This document shows positions 45,011 to 52,329 of a stretch of DNA of 64,000 nt, piece by piece. The notes below the pieces were generated by a model. That model made no database searches. It was given only the letters and a program-made list of their open reading frames with translations, and was not told the DNA's origin. The translations under genes were made by a program, and so were the position numbers. The number at the start of each line of letters is the position of its first letter. Within the stretch, counting starts at the first letter, position 1. Where the stretch lies: assembly GCA_017396555.1 (NCBI GenBank), contig JAFQLS010000052.1, positions 17,782-81,781 on the forward strand, written 5' to 3'. The DNA comes from Lachnospiraceae bacterium. GTDB taxonomy: Bacteria; Bacillota; Clostridia; Lachnospirales; Lachnospiraceae.

Positions 45011-45856
45011 ATGTTAAAAATAATAGAAACTGAAAACCTAGAGAAAATATATAATTATCAAATAAAGTTTAACGCTCCTTTTTTCATTTCAAAAGATTTC
45101 GCTCTATGGAGAAAATCTTTTGAGGAGGATGTTGACGGTGAAGGAAGAGTTTTATTTAAAGAGCTTTTTGTAAAAGCTGCATATGAAGAGAATGAAATTG
45201 TTGGATTTATTCAGTACGGAAAAACAGCATTTGGATTCGACAATCAAGGAGAGATTTCTTCAGATATATCCTACCCGATTATTCGTAATCTGTATTTTGA
45301 TGAAAACAGAGAAGATATAGGGGAATTGTTGCTGAAAGATGCTTTAAATGAATTTGCAGCATCCAATAAAATATATGCATTTTTTCACTATTTTGGAATG
45401 AGTTGCTTTGCTCGACATGGAAAGCTGTTTGAAAAGTATGGTCACATTGAAGATGTATTGAAAAAGAACGGATTTGAAACAGAACATGAAAATGTATACT
45501 ATTCATCTACCCTAAAGGGGAATGTTGAATATGAAATCGAAATAAAGCCACACAATATGACGAAAGGTAATCAACAGTATATAGATTTTATACTTTCAGG
45601 TAATCATGTTGGAGGTTGTGAGGTGCACTTTCTTGACCGTAAAAGTACATATCTTCGCTGGATATATGTTAATGATAATATCACAGGTAAGGGGATTGGT
45701 ACAAAATGTATGGAGGCATTAAAGCACTGGCTTTATGATAAAGGTGTTACAAGGTTTGATACTGACACTGCTATTTCTAACGCGATAGCGCAACACTATT
45801 ATGATAAAAACGGATTCATTCGTGAGGGTATAACAAGGAGTTATTATCGGGAATAG
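45011..45856 (+). CDS. Two-lobed GNAT-family acetyltransferase
   Basis: A 281-residue protein. The C-terminal half has a normal GNAT core (RWIYVNDNITGKGIGTKCMEAL; AIAQHYYDKNGFIREG). The N-terminal half (about 1-165) has the look of a degenerate GNAT fold (ELFVKAAYEENEIVGFIQYG). It is encoded on the island with the HTH-GNAT fusion. Substrate unknown; some island-borne GNAT enzymes give drug resistance, but nothing here shows that. Confidence 0.8.
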   Translation: MLKIIETENLEKIYNYQIKFNAPFFISKDFALWRKSFEEDVDGEGRVLFKELFVKAAYEENEIVGFIQYGKTAFGFDNQGEISSDISYPIIRNLYFDENREDIGELLLKDALNEFAASNKIYAFFHYFGMSCFARHGKLFEKYGHIEDVLKKNGFETEHENVYYSSTLKGNVEYEIEIKPHNMTKGNQQYIDFILSGNHVGGCEVHFLDRKSTYLRWIYVNDNITGKGIGTKCMEALKHWLYDKGVTRFDTDTAISNAIAQHYYDKNGFIREGITRSYYRE

Positions 45857-46200
45857 TCACTAACAAGACCGAATTTTGGAGATGTAGTCCACAAATACGT
45901 ATCTTGCCATGTAGGGGTGACCATTTCAGCAACCATTTTTATCCTCATTTATTCGATGGAATATTCATCACATCCCAAGTGCATTTCTAATAATAAATTT
46001 CATCTGAAACATCAAAATAGACCCCCCAACTGTCAAATTCATAGTAACACTATGACAAACTCATAGTACCGCTTTATGTTCATTATCAGTAAAAAAGTTC
46101 TATCATAATATGTGCCAAGGTAAATATCGATAATACTTCATTTGCCGGCATAGAAGTGGTAGTTATTGGCAATACTGAAATGAGAAGGAGGAGGGCATAT
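45857..46200. other. Gene-free stretch of the island
   Basis: No frame with a ribosome binding site is visible. There are short CATAGTA repeats around 46038-46071 and an out-of-place C-rich stretch (GACCCCCC, near 46020). It may hold the remains of an older gene on the minus strand, but I cannot identify it. Confidence 0.4.
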
Positions 46201-46464
46201 ATGAATCTGACTGTTAATAATGAAAGCAAATATGCAATTGTTTGGATGAATAATGTGGAAAAGGATGATCCTGAGATGATGAAAAGCCTGCAGCCTTTGA
46301 TTGAGGAATGTAAGGAAAAGAAATACAGACTTGTTATCTTTGAATCCGGAGAGCAGGATTTGGTGGAGAAGACTTCGGATTTGCTTATTCATAATCGAGG
46401 ATTGGAAAGAGTGGAGAATGAAGATGTAACTGTATTACCTAAGAGTGTGGCAAAGTCAAGATAA
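46201..46464 (+). CDS. Small conserved-looking protein of the island
   Basis: An 87-residue acidic protein (MNLTVNNESKYAIVWMNNVE...). The ATG at 46201 follows AAGGAGGAGGG; the longer frame from 46156 is less likely. I recall similar small frames on Clostridial mobile elements but cannot name a function. It lies just upstream of the operator-like repeats of the fic gene. Confidence 0.6.
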   Translation: MNLTVNNESKYAIVWMNNVEKDDPEMMKSLQPLIEECKEKKYRLVIFESGEQDLVEKTSDLLIHNRGLERVENEDVTVLPKSVAKSR

Positions 46465-46482
46465 TAATGATAGAGGGAAACA

Positions 46483-46579
46483 TTTCTACCCCATTTTTTA
46501 TCTTTCTACCCCAATAACAATAAAATGGGGTAGAAAAATATTGATATTCTATGTCATTTTTGCTAAAATGGGGTAGAAA
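46483..46579. promoter_or_regulatory. Four operator-like repeats before the Fic gene
   Basis: TTTCTACCCCA occurs at 46483-46493 and 46503-46513, and its exact inverse TGGGGTAGAAA at 46526-46536 and 46569-46579. The last copy ends directly at the fic ribosome binding site. The symmetry and position indicate a binding site, most simply for the wHTH-like C-terminus of the Fic protein. Confidence 0.7.
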
Positions 46580-46593
46580 AGGATGTGGTGACT

Positions 46594-47649
46594 ATGAAAG
46601 AAATAAATTATAGAGCAATAGAAAAAATGCCAATTACTATTGAGGTTATGAATATGATTTCGTTACTCCATGAGTATAAAGGTCGACAGGAATTATATAT
46701 AGAAACTCAGCCGGAAATATTAGATAAATTAATGGAGGTTGCAAGAATACAAAGTACAGAAGCTTCCAACAAGATTGAAGGTATATATACATCAGATACA
46801 AGATTGAAAGAACTTGTGCAGAAAAAGAGTGAACCAAGAAATAGAAATGAAAAAGAGATTGCTGGTTATAGAGAAGTTTTAGGAATGATTCACGATAGTT
46901 ATTCTTATATACAATTAAAGCCTAATGATATATTAACATTGCATAAATATCTTTATAGTTATTCGGAATCAGGTAATGGTGGACATTATAAAATGGTCGA
47001 TAATTGTATTGAGGAGGAAGATGAATATGGAAACAAAAGTGTGAGATTTCAGCCAGTTTCTGCAATTCTAACTAAGGAATATATGGAATCGTTGTGTGAA
47101 CAATTTGAAGAGGTGATGAATCACACAGATATTGATCCATTGCTTGTTATTCCTTGTGTAATTCTTGATTTTTTGTGTATTCATCCTTTTGGTGATGGTA
47201 ATGGCAGAATGTCAAGACTTTTAACTTTGTTACTTTTATACAAGGCAGGATATTTGGTTGGTAAATATATCAGTATTGAAATGGTGATAGAAAAATCAAA
47301 AGAAACATATTATGAAGCGTTGCAGGATAGTTCAATTAATTGGCATGAGAATACAAATGATTATATGCCATTTATTAGATACACATTGGGAACAATCATT
47401 AATGCATATAAAGATTTTGAAGAAAGATTTGTGTTGCTTGAAAAGAAGAAAATGACATCTGTAGAAAGAGTCTACAGTGTTATTGAACGATCATTGGTTA
47501 AGCTTGGAAAATCGGACATTATGATACTTTGCCCAGAACTTAGTCAGAAAACCATAGAAAGGGCCTTAAAGAAATTGACAGATGAAGGAAAGATTGTAAA
47601 GATTGGAGCAAGTAAAAATACAGCATATGTAGATGCGAAAAGATTATAA
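46594..47649 (+). CDS. Fic-domain AMPylase-type protein with C-terminal winged-helix-like part
   Basis: A 351-residue Fic protein. The catalytic motif is HPFGDGNGRMSRLL. An N-terminal inhibitory-type sequence, SNKIEG, sits at about residue 60, as in class II Fic proteins that block their own ATP site. Residues about 290-350 resemble a winged helix (MILCPELSQKTIERALKKLT...GKIVKIGASKNTAYVDA). Such proteins transfer AMP or related groups to target proteins and some act as toxin-like regulators. ATG 46594 is preferred over GTG 46585, which is too close to AGGA. A terminator follows. Confidence 0.9.
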   Translation: MKEINYRAIEKMPITIEVMNMISLLHEYKGRQELYIETQPEILDKLMEVARIQSTEASNKIEGIYTSDTRLKELVQKKSEPRNRNEKEIAGYREVLGMIHDSYSYIQLKPNDILTLHKYLYSYSESGNGGHYKMVDNCIEEEDEYGNKSVRFQPVSAILTKEYMESLCEQFEEVMNHTDIDPLLVIPCVILDFLCIHPFGDGNGRMSRLLTLLLLYKAGYLVGKYISIEMVIEKSKETYYEALQDSSINWHENTNDYMPFIRYTLGTIINAYKDFEERFVLLEKKKMTSVERVYSVIERSLVKLGKSDIMILCPELSQKTIERALKKLTDEGKIVKIGASKNTAYVDAKRL

Positions 47650-47667
47650 TATGATGATACTAGGGTC

Positions 47668-47697
47668 AAAAAGGCAAGCATTTCCACTTGCCTTTTT
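47668..47697 (+). terminator. Strong terminator between fic and the recombinase
   Basis: AAAAAGGCAAG (47668-47678) pairs perfectly with CTTGCCTTTTT (47687-47697). A possible recombinase promoter (TTGCCT, 18-nt spacer, TACAAT at 47712-47717) starts inside it. Confidence 0.8.
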
Positions 47698-47751
47698 CTA
47701 TCCCTACAACTTACAATGTTGTTAGAACTACAAGAAAGGAGAAATATCGAC

Positions 47752-50001
47752 ATGGAAAAACATACCACTGACATTATAGTTAACAAGGAAATAGCCGGCT
47801 ATTGCCGTATCTCTGTTGACGAAGAACTTGACAGAGACAATACATCCATCGAGAATCAGAAGAAGATTATCGAAGAATTTGTTAAAGCAAAATTTCCTAA
47901 GTGCAAGCTTGCCATATATGAAGACAGAGACCGCTCGGGTTACACCTTTGAGCAGCGTGAGCAGTACCAGCAGCTTAGAAAGCGGCTTATGAATGGCGAG
48001 ATAAGTATACTTATAGTCAAAGACTTTAGCCGATTTTCCCGTCGTAACAGTAAGGGACTTGTAGAACTTGAAGACTTAAGAGATGCAGGTGTTAGAATTA
48101 TTTCCATTGGTGATGCAATTGATTATCCAACTTATGATGACTGGACTGCCATACAGTTTCGCTTTCTTATAAATGAAATGCCTGTTACGGATACCAGCAA
48201 AAAGGTTCGTAGTGTTATTAGTAGACGACAGTCTGATGGTGAGTGGATTTGCTCTGTTCCCTATGGATATATCATCTCAAATATGAAGAAACAGGAAATA
48301 TCCGTAGTAGAAGATGAAGCTGATGTTATCCGCAAAGTCTTTGAATTATATAATGAGGGATGGGGGTACAAAAAGATTGCCAATTATCTTACGGATAAAA
48401 AGATTCCTACACCTCGTATGAAAGAAATAGAACGAGCTACACAGCGTGGTGATGAGTGCAAATTAAAGGCTAAGCCTGAATGGAGTATTATCACTATTCA
48501 AGGGATTTTAGCAAATGACTTTTATATAGGAACTCTCAGACAACACAAATACACCAGAAAGAAAATTCATGGAATAGACATTAAGGTAGACGAGTCGGAG
48601 CATTTTGTATTTGAGAATCATCATGAACCAATAGTTGAATATAAGACATTTGCCTATACTAAGGAGCAGCTTAATAAAAGAACCACAACACATTATCGTG
48701 GCGTGAAGAAATATGAAAATGTGTATTCGGGATTTATGTTTTGCGGAGATTGCGGTGCACCAATGTTTTCAATGAGTAGGAGTGACATTGCACCTGCATA
48801 TACTTGCGGTACTTATCATAGAAGGGGATTGAAGGGCTGTACTTCCCATCATATAAGAGTTGATTTTCTTGATAAGATATTAAAGGAATATGTGAAGCTT
48901 GTAAGAGATAATTCATCAGATATGATAAAGGAGCTTGAAACTGCTATTAAGAAAGAGTCGACAGAAGTAAAGGAAAATGAAAACACGTTTGCCATTCTTG
49001 AAAATCAATTAGCAGATGCTAAGAATGAGTTAAAGGCTGTTAAGAAGCGCAAAATCAAAGAGATAGCCAGAGCTGATGAAGACACAGTTGACATTATTGA
49101 AGAAACTTATGTTGAAATTGAGGAAGAGCTTGTGAACAGAATCAAGGGACTTCAAAATCAGATTAATCTAAGTGTTGATAAAAGAAATGACATTATCAGG
49201 GTTAACAGACTAGCTAAAACTGCCATAGATATTTTTAATGATATATTAAATAAGAAAAGCCTTGATAAAAAAGATTTGGAACTGATTATTGATAAGATTA
49301 TTGTTTTTGAAGATAGGATTCATGTGAAGCTTAAAGCTGATATTGATAATCTTCTAAAGGTTGGAGTAGTTACCACATTTTACTATGAAGAGGTGGAAGG
49401 TAAGGAAGAACTTCTAAAGGTTGCGGAAAACTCAGAGTATAATGTAGTAAATTTTAAGTATGACAGTAAAGTTATAGAAAAGTATTTAACCACTAAGTTT
49501 GACCTTAAAACAAGAAATAAGGCTAAACGACTCTTTACTGTCAATGTTATCAGTAGTGGTGACCCACTGGAAATCTTCACTGATAGAGAGGGTGAAATAA
49601 TACTTAAGAAATATTCCCCGCTTGGAGAACTTACACAGTTTGCATCTCAATTTGCAGATAGCCTTGCGGTGACATCCGGATGTGGTATAATAATAACAGA
49701 CAGAGACCATGTAATTGCAGGTGCCGGTGGAAAAAAAGAATGTATTAATAAGAGAATTACACCGGAGCTTGAAGAAGTTATCGGTGAGAGAAAAAGCATA
49801 AAGGCAGATGACAGACCAATTTCTGTAGTTGAAGATTCTAAGGAGAAATTTAACCAGGTAATAGTTCCTATCATTTGTGAAGGTGATGTAATAGGTTCTG
49901 TTATACTTGTGGCGAAGGATATAAGAGACAAGCTTGGTGAAGAAGAGTATAAAATGGCTCAGCTATCAGCAGGCTTCTTAGGAAAACAAATGGAGAATTA
50001 A
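47752..50001 (+). CDS. Large serine recombinase whose 3' end is fused to spoVT
   Basis: A 749-residue chimera. Residues about 14-160 are the resolvase catalytic domain with the active serine in YCRIS (Ser21) and KDFSRFSRR. The recombinase domain follows (RQSDGEWICSVPYGYI...GYKKIANYL...TPRM), then a zinc ribbon (CGDCGAPMFS...YTCG...GCTSH) and a coiled coil (about 385-500). Up to about residue 603 this is a typical integrase of transposon or skin-element type. From D604 (DPLEIFTDREGEIILKKYSP) to the end it is the SpoVT GAF-like part. ATG 47752 follows AAAGGAG. In the circular form the same frame would instead end with a 40-residue island-encoded tail (about 643 residues in total). Confidence 0.92.
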   Translation: MEKHTTDIIVNKEIAGYCRISVDEELDRDNTSIENQKKIIEEFVKAKFPKCKLAIYEDRDRSGYTFEQREQYQQLRKRLMNGEISILIVKDFSRFSRRNSKGLVELEDLRDAGVRIISIGDAIDYPTYDDWTAIQFRFLINEMPVTDTSKKVRSVISRRQSDGEWICSVPYGYIISNMKKQEISVVEDEADVIRKVFELYNEGWGYKKIANYLTDKKIPTPRMKEIERATQRGDECKLKAKPEWSIITIQGILANDFYIGTLRQHKYTRKKIHGIDIKVDESEHFVFENHHEPIVEYKTFAYTKEQLNKRTTTHYRGVKKYENVYSGFMFCGDCGAPMFSMSRSDIAPAYTCGTYHRRGLKGCTSHHIRVDFLDKILKEYVKLVRDNSSDMIKELETAIKKESTEVKENENTFAILENQLADAKNELKAVKKRKIKEIARADEDTVDIIEETYVEIEEELVNRIKGLQNQINLSVDKRNDIIRVNRLAKTAIDIFNDILNKKSLDKKDLELIIDKIIVFEDRIHVKLKADIDNLLKVGVVTTFYYEEVEGKEELLKVAENSEYNVVNFKYDSKVIEKYLTTKFDLKTRNKAKRLFTVNVISSGDPLEIFTDREGEIILKKYSPLGELTQFASQFADSLAVTSGCGIIITDRDHVIAGAGGKKECINKRITPELEEVIGERKSIKADDRPISVVEDSKEKFNQVIVPIICEGDVIGSVILVAKDIRDKLGEEEYKMAQLSAGFLGKQMEN
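49559..50001 (+). pseudogene. spoVT: spoVT 3' segment (146 codons), right half of the interrupted gene
   Basis: From the core GTGACCC the frame reads DPLEIFTDREGEIILKKYSP, then the SpoVT signal-sensing domain (SGCGIIITDRDHVIAGAGG; VIVPIICEGDVIGSVILVAK; AQLSAGFLGKQMEN). Joined at the core to the left segment (36534-36624) it gives a 177-residue SpoVT with the expected IRESDPLEIF junction; the B. subtilis protein has about 178. The gene is followed after 1 nt by mazG, the conserved neighbour region of spoVT. Confidence 0.93.
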
Positions 50002-50002
50002 T

Positions 50003-50413
50003 ATGAAAAATCATTATACAATGGATGAATTTATTGAAATAATAAGAAGATTGAGAGCCGAGGATGGTTGCCCATGGGACAGAGAGCAGACACACGAAAG
50101 TCTTAAGAAATGTCTTACAGATGAGTGTGATGAGGTGATAGAAGCAATTGATAATAAGGATTATGAGAATTTACTTGAAGAGCTTGGGGATGTGTTGCTT
50201 CAGGTGGTAATGCACAGTCAGATTGCTTCTGAGCGTGGAGATTTTAACTTTGATGATGTTGTTACCTGTGTAACAAGAAAGATGGTACGAAGGCATCCAC
50301 ACGTGTTTGGTAAGGAAGAATCTGAGACCGGAGATGCTACAACGTGGGAGGAAATCAAGGCGTTAGAGAAAAAACTTAAGAAAAAAGCTTCTCAAACATC
50401 GAAAAATCCTTAA
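50003..50413 (+). CDS. mazG: MazG-family nucleoside triphosphate pyrophosphohydrolase
   Basis: A 136-residue single MazG domain: GCPWDREQTHESLKKCL, the metal-binding DECDEVIEA and EELGDVLLQVVMHSQIA, ending with VRRHPHVFG. It corresponds to the MazG part of B. subtilis YabN, which there is fused to a methylase-like domain. It starts 1 nt after the spoVT stop and so depends on transcription through the recombinase-spoVT chimera in the integrated state, unless an internal promoter exists. Confidence 0.93.
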   Translation: MKNHYTMDEFIEIIRRLRAEDGCPWDREQTHESLKKCLTDECDEVIEAIDNKDYENLLEELGDVLLQVVMHSQIASERGDFNFDDVVTCVTRKMVRRHPHVFGKEESETGDATTWEEIKALEKKLKKKASQTSKNP

Positions 50414-50419
50414 TAATTC

Positions 50420-50448
50420 TTGACAAATTATGAGAAAACGTTTATAAA
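50420..50448 (+). promoter_or_regulatory. Promoter of hup
   Basis: TTGACA (50420-50425), 17-nt spacer, TATAAA (50443-50448), about 95 nt before the HU start; the leader is AG-rich with no clear hairpin. Confidence 0.75.
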
Positions 50449-50544
50449 TAAACGTGAAGGTTATAACGAGAGACGTTAAACCGTTCTAAAGGCTCAATAA
50501 CAGGGTCAATAAAAAACAAGAAAAAACAGAGGAGGAGCTAATCC

Positions 50545-50817
50545 ATGAACAAGACAGAATTAGTAGCAGCTATCGCAGCTAAGACAGAATTATCTAAGAA
50601 AGATGCTGAAAAGGCATTAGCAGCTTTTACAGAAGTTGTTGCAGAAGAATTAAAGAAGGGCGAAAAAATCCAGTTAGTTGGATTTGGTACTTTCGAAGTA
50701 TCTAAGAGAGCAGAAAGAGAAGGAAGAAACCCACTTACAGGTGAGACAATCAAGATCGCTGCATCTAACGCTCCAAAGTTCAAAGCTGGTAAGGCATTAA
50801 AGGATGCTCTTAACTAA
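50545..50817 (+). CDS. hup: HU-family DNA-binding protein
   Basis: A 90-residue nucleoid protein of standard size: [40 protein letters not shown] and the C-terminal [14 protein letters not shown]. The beta-arm Arg/Pro pair (RNPLTGE) that intercalates into bent DNA is present. GGAGGAG precedes the ATG. It has its own strong promoter and terminator, matching high expression. Confidence 0.97.
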   Translation: MNKTELVAAIAAKTELSKKDAEKALAAFTEVVAEELKKGEKIQLVGFGTFEVSKRAEREGRNPLTGETIKIAASNAPKFKAGKALKDALN

Positions 50818-50837
50818 TTTGTAAATGAGATTAACGG

Positions 50838-50869
50838 AAATTGCTCTGCACTACGCAGAGCAATTTTTT
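50838..50869 (+). terminator. Terminator after hup
   Basis: AAATTGCTCTGC (50838-50849) pairs perfectly with GCAGAGCAATTT (50855-50866), followed by TTT. Confidence 0.85.
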
Positions 50870-50894
50870 CTTTATGTAAAAAAGGAGGTCAATT

Positions 50895-51134
50895 ATGAGA
50901 CTAGATAAATATCTTAAGGTATCAAGATTGATTAAAAGAAGAACAATTGCTAATGAAGCATGTGACGCAGGAAGAGTATTAATAAATGATAAGGTTGCTA
51001 AAGCCTCTGTAAATGTTAAGGCTGGAGATATTATAGAGATACAATTTGGAAATAAATCACTTAAGGTAGAGGTTCTTAATGTGCAGGATAATGTTAAGAA
51101 AGATGATGCCAGAGAAATGTATCGTGAAATATAA
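50895..51134 (+). CDS. rqcP: RqcP/YabO S4-domain ribosome quality control protein
   Basis: A 79-residue S4 RNA-binding protein (MRLDKYLKVSRLIKRRTIAN; GRVLINDKVAKAS). In Firmicutes RqcP works with RqcH in alanine tailing of stalled nascent chains on the 50S subunit. AAAGGAGG precedes the ATG. Its place between hup and yabP matches the B. subtilis order (yabN-yabO-yabP). Confidence 0.93.
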   Translation: MRLDKYLKVSRLIKRRTIANEACDAGRVLINDKVAKASVNVKAGDIIEIQFGNKSLKVEVLNVQDNVKKDDAREMYREI

Positions 51135-51202
51135 ATTTAAGAATAAATTTTTGGTGTTTCAAATATATTATTTATAAGTGAAATAAATAGAGGGACATCA
51201 TA

Positions 51203-51487
51203 ATGGAAGAAATACAAAGCCTTAGAGGGCATAAGATTATTATGACAGGAAGAAAAAGTCTTCAGATTACAGGAGTAAAGGATGTCAGAGAATTTGATGA
51301 AAAAGAAACTGAGATGGAGACTTCTGCCGGAATGCTTAACATTAAAGGTGAGGGGCTTCACGTAAGAAATCTGAATCTTGAACGCGGTGAAGTCGATATG
51401 GATGGTATGGTCAACAATCTTACATACACTGACATAACATCCTTTAAGAAGAAAAGTGAATCTTTATTGTCAAGGATGTTTAAATGA
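51203..51487 (+). CDS. yabP: Sporulation protein YabP
   Basis: A 94-residue YabP-family protein (HKIIMTGRKSLQITGVKDVR, DEKETEMETSAGMLNIKGEG). The family is required for spore coat or cortex formation in the mother cell by an unknown mechanism. It overlaps yabQ by 4 nt. Confidence 0.9.
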   Translation: MEEIQSLRGHKIIMTGRKSLQITGVKDVREFDEKETEMETSAGMLNIKGEGLHVRNLNLERGEVDMDGMVNNLTYTDITSFKKKSESLLSRMFK

Positions 51488-51885
51488 GTAACGACATATT
51501 ATTGGAGCTATATGTATTTTGTGAAGCACTCATTCATGGTGTTGCTCTGGCAGTTATGTATGATGTTGTAAGAATATTTCGCAGGATATTAAAAAGAAAT
51601 GCAGTGCTGGTTGCGATTGAAGATGTTATTATAAGTCTCATTGCAACATTTGTAACATTTAACATGATATATAGAGAAAATCAGGGTAGTCTTAGAGCCT
51701 ATATATTTACAGGAATGTTTATGGGAATAGTGGTATATCATTTGTCTGTAAGCAGATTTTTGGTAAATATTACTTCAAAATGTTTACTGATACTATTGCA
51801 AAAAATTATTAAACTGTTTAAAATAAGTGAGAGAAAAATAATTTCAAAGGTGATGATTAACAGTGAAAAAGAAGACTGCAAATAA
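51484..51885 (+). CDS. yabQ: Sporulation membrane protein YabQ
   Basis: A 133-residue membrane protein with about three to four helices (LYVFCEALIHGVALAVMYDV; VIISLIATFVTFNMIY). YabQ is needed for spore cortex formation in B. subtilis. It overlaps yabP by 4 nt and divIC by 23 nt. Confidence 0.9.
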   Translation: MSNDILLELYVFCEALIHGVALAVMYDVVRIFRRILKRNAVLVAIEDVIISLIATFVTFNMIYRENQGSLRAYIFTGMFMGIVVYHLSVSRFLVNITSKCLLILLQKIIKLFKISERKIISKVMINSEKEDCK

Positions 51886-52168
51886 ATTTAAACAGTCAAA
51901 TAAGTTGGGTATGTTCTCAGTACTAATTATAGTAGTGAGTATTTGCGGTGTTTTATTATACCAGATGAAGGATCTTAATGCTAAAGACAAGGAGCTTGAA
52001 AAAACACAGAGCGAATTGAAGCAACAGCTTGAGGATGAGAAAGAACGTTCGGAGTATTTAGAGGAACAAAGAATTTATGTTCAGACAAAGAAATATGTAG
52101 AAGAAGTGGCTAAAAAGCTTGGCTATGTGTATCCGGATGAAATTATTTTTAAACCCTATGAAGATTAA
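51863..52168 (+). CDS. divIC: Septum formation initiator DivIC/FtsB family
   Basis: A 101-residue bitopic protein. A basic N-terminus is followed by one membrane helix (LGMFSVLIIVVSICGVLLYQ) and an extracellular coiled coil (KDKELEKTQSELKQQLEDEK), then YVEEVAKKLGYVYPDEIIF. It acts in the divisome with FtsL and DivIB. The start is GTG at 51863 inside the end of yabQ. Confidence 0.9.
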   Translation: MKKKTANKFKQSNKLGMFSVLIIVVSICGVLLYQMKDLNAKDKELEKTQSELKQQLEDEKERSEYLEEQRIYVQTKKYVEEVAKKLGYVYPDEIIFKPYED

Positions 52169-52258
52169 TATCTTTAGAACTCTTAAGTCCATAAATTCGA
52201 TTCAAAAGAATTTTCGATAGAGAAAATGTCTAAATCTTTTAAGTAAATCGTACAATCC

Positions 52259-52292
52259 TTTGACAAATTTATTTTTGGAAAATGGTTATTAT
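52259..52292 (+). promoter_or_regulatory. Spo0A-type promoter of spoIIE with 21-bp spacing
   Basis: TTGACA (52260-52265) and TATTAT (52287-52292) are 21 nt apart. B. subtilis spoIIE has this same abnormal spacing and needs phosphorylated Spo0A. TTTGACAAA (52259-52267), overlapping the -35, matches the inverse 0A box TTCGACAAA at 8 of 9 bases; a weaker match, TTCGATAGA, lies at 52213-52221. Confidence 0.7.
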
Positions 52293-52329
52293 TAGTCCAT
52301 TCAAAAAATAAATTTAAGGAGGATTTCAT

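Larger units (their letters stand above)
36625..49565. mobile_element. 12.93-kb serine-recombinase island inserted in spoVT
   Basis: The borders are defined by the split spoVT reading frame and by GTGACCC at 36625-36631 (left junction) and 49559-49565 (right junction). Joining the circle ends puts TCAGTAG (49550-49556) and CTACTGA (36633-36639) as perfect inverted arms 10 nt apart around the core, the design of a large-serine-integrase attP with a central GA. Content: ABC exporter plus two-component system, HD-GYP protein, Nudix remnant, HTH-GNAT fusion, GNAT protein, small ORF, Fic protein and recombinase. No phage structural, replication or conjugation genes are seen, so it is a minimal integrative element or an intervening sequence like the skin element. 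Confidence 0.9.

Noticed and set aside
45857-46200. Possible insertion-sequence remnant on the minus strand
   Set aside because: No inverted terminal repeats, target duplication or recognisable transposase motif could be seen.
47688-47717. Recombinase promoter
   Set aside because: TTGCCT lies within a terminator stem and the spacer is 18 nt; too weak to list as a feature.
36625-49565. Prophage or conjugative element
   Set aside because: No capsid, tail, terminase, relaxase, coupling protein or replication genes are visible; only a serine recombinase and cargo.
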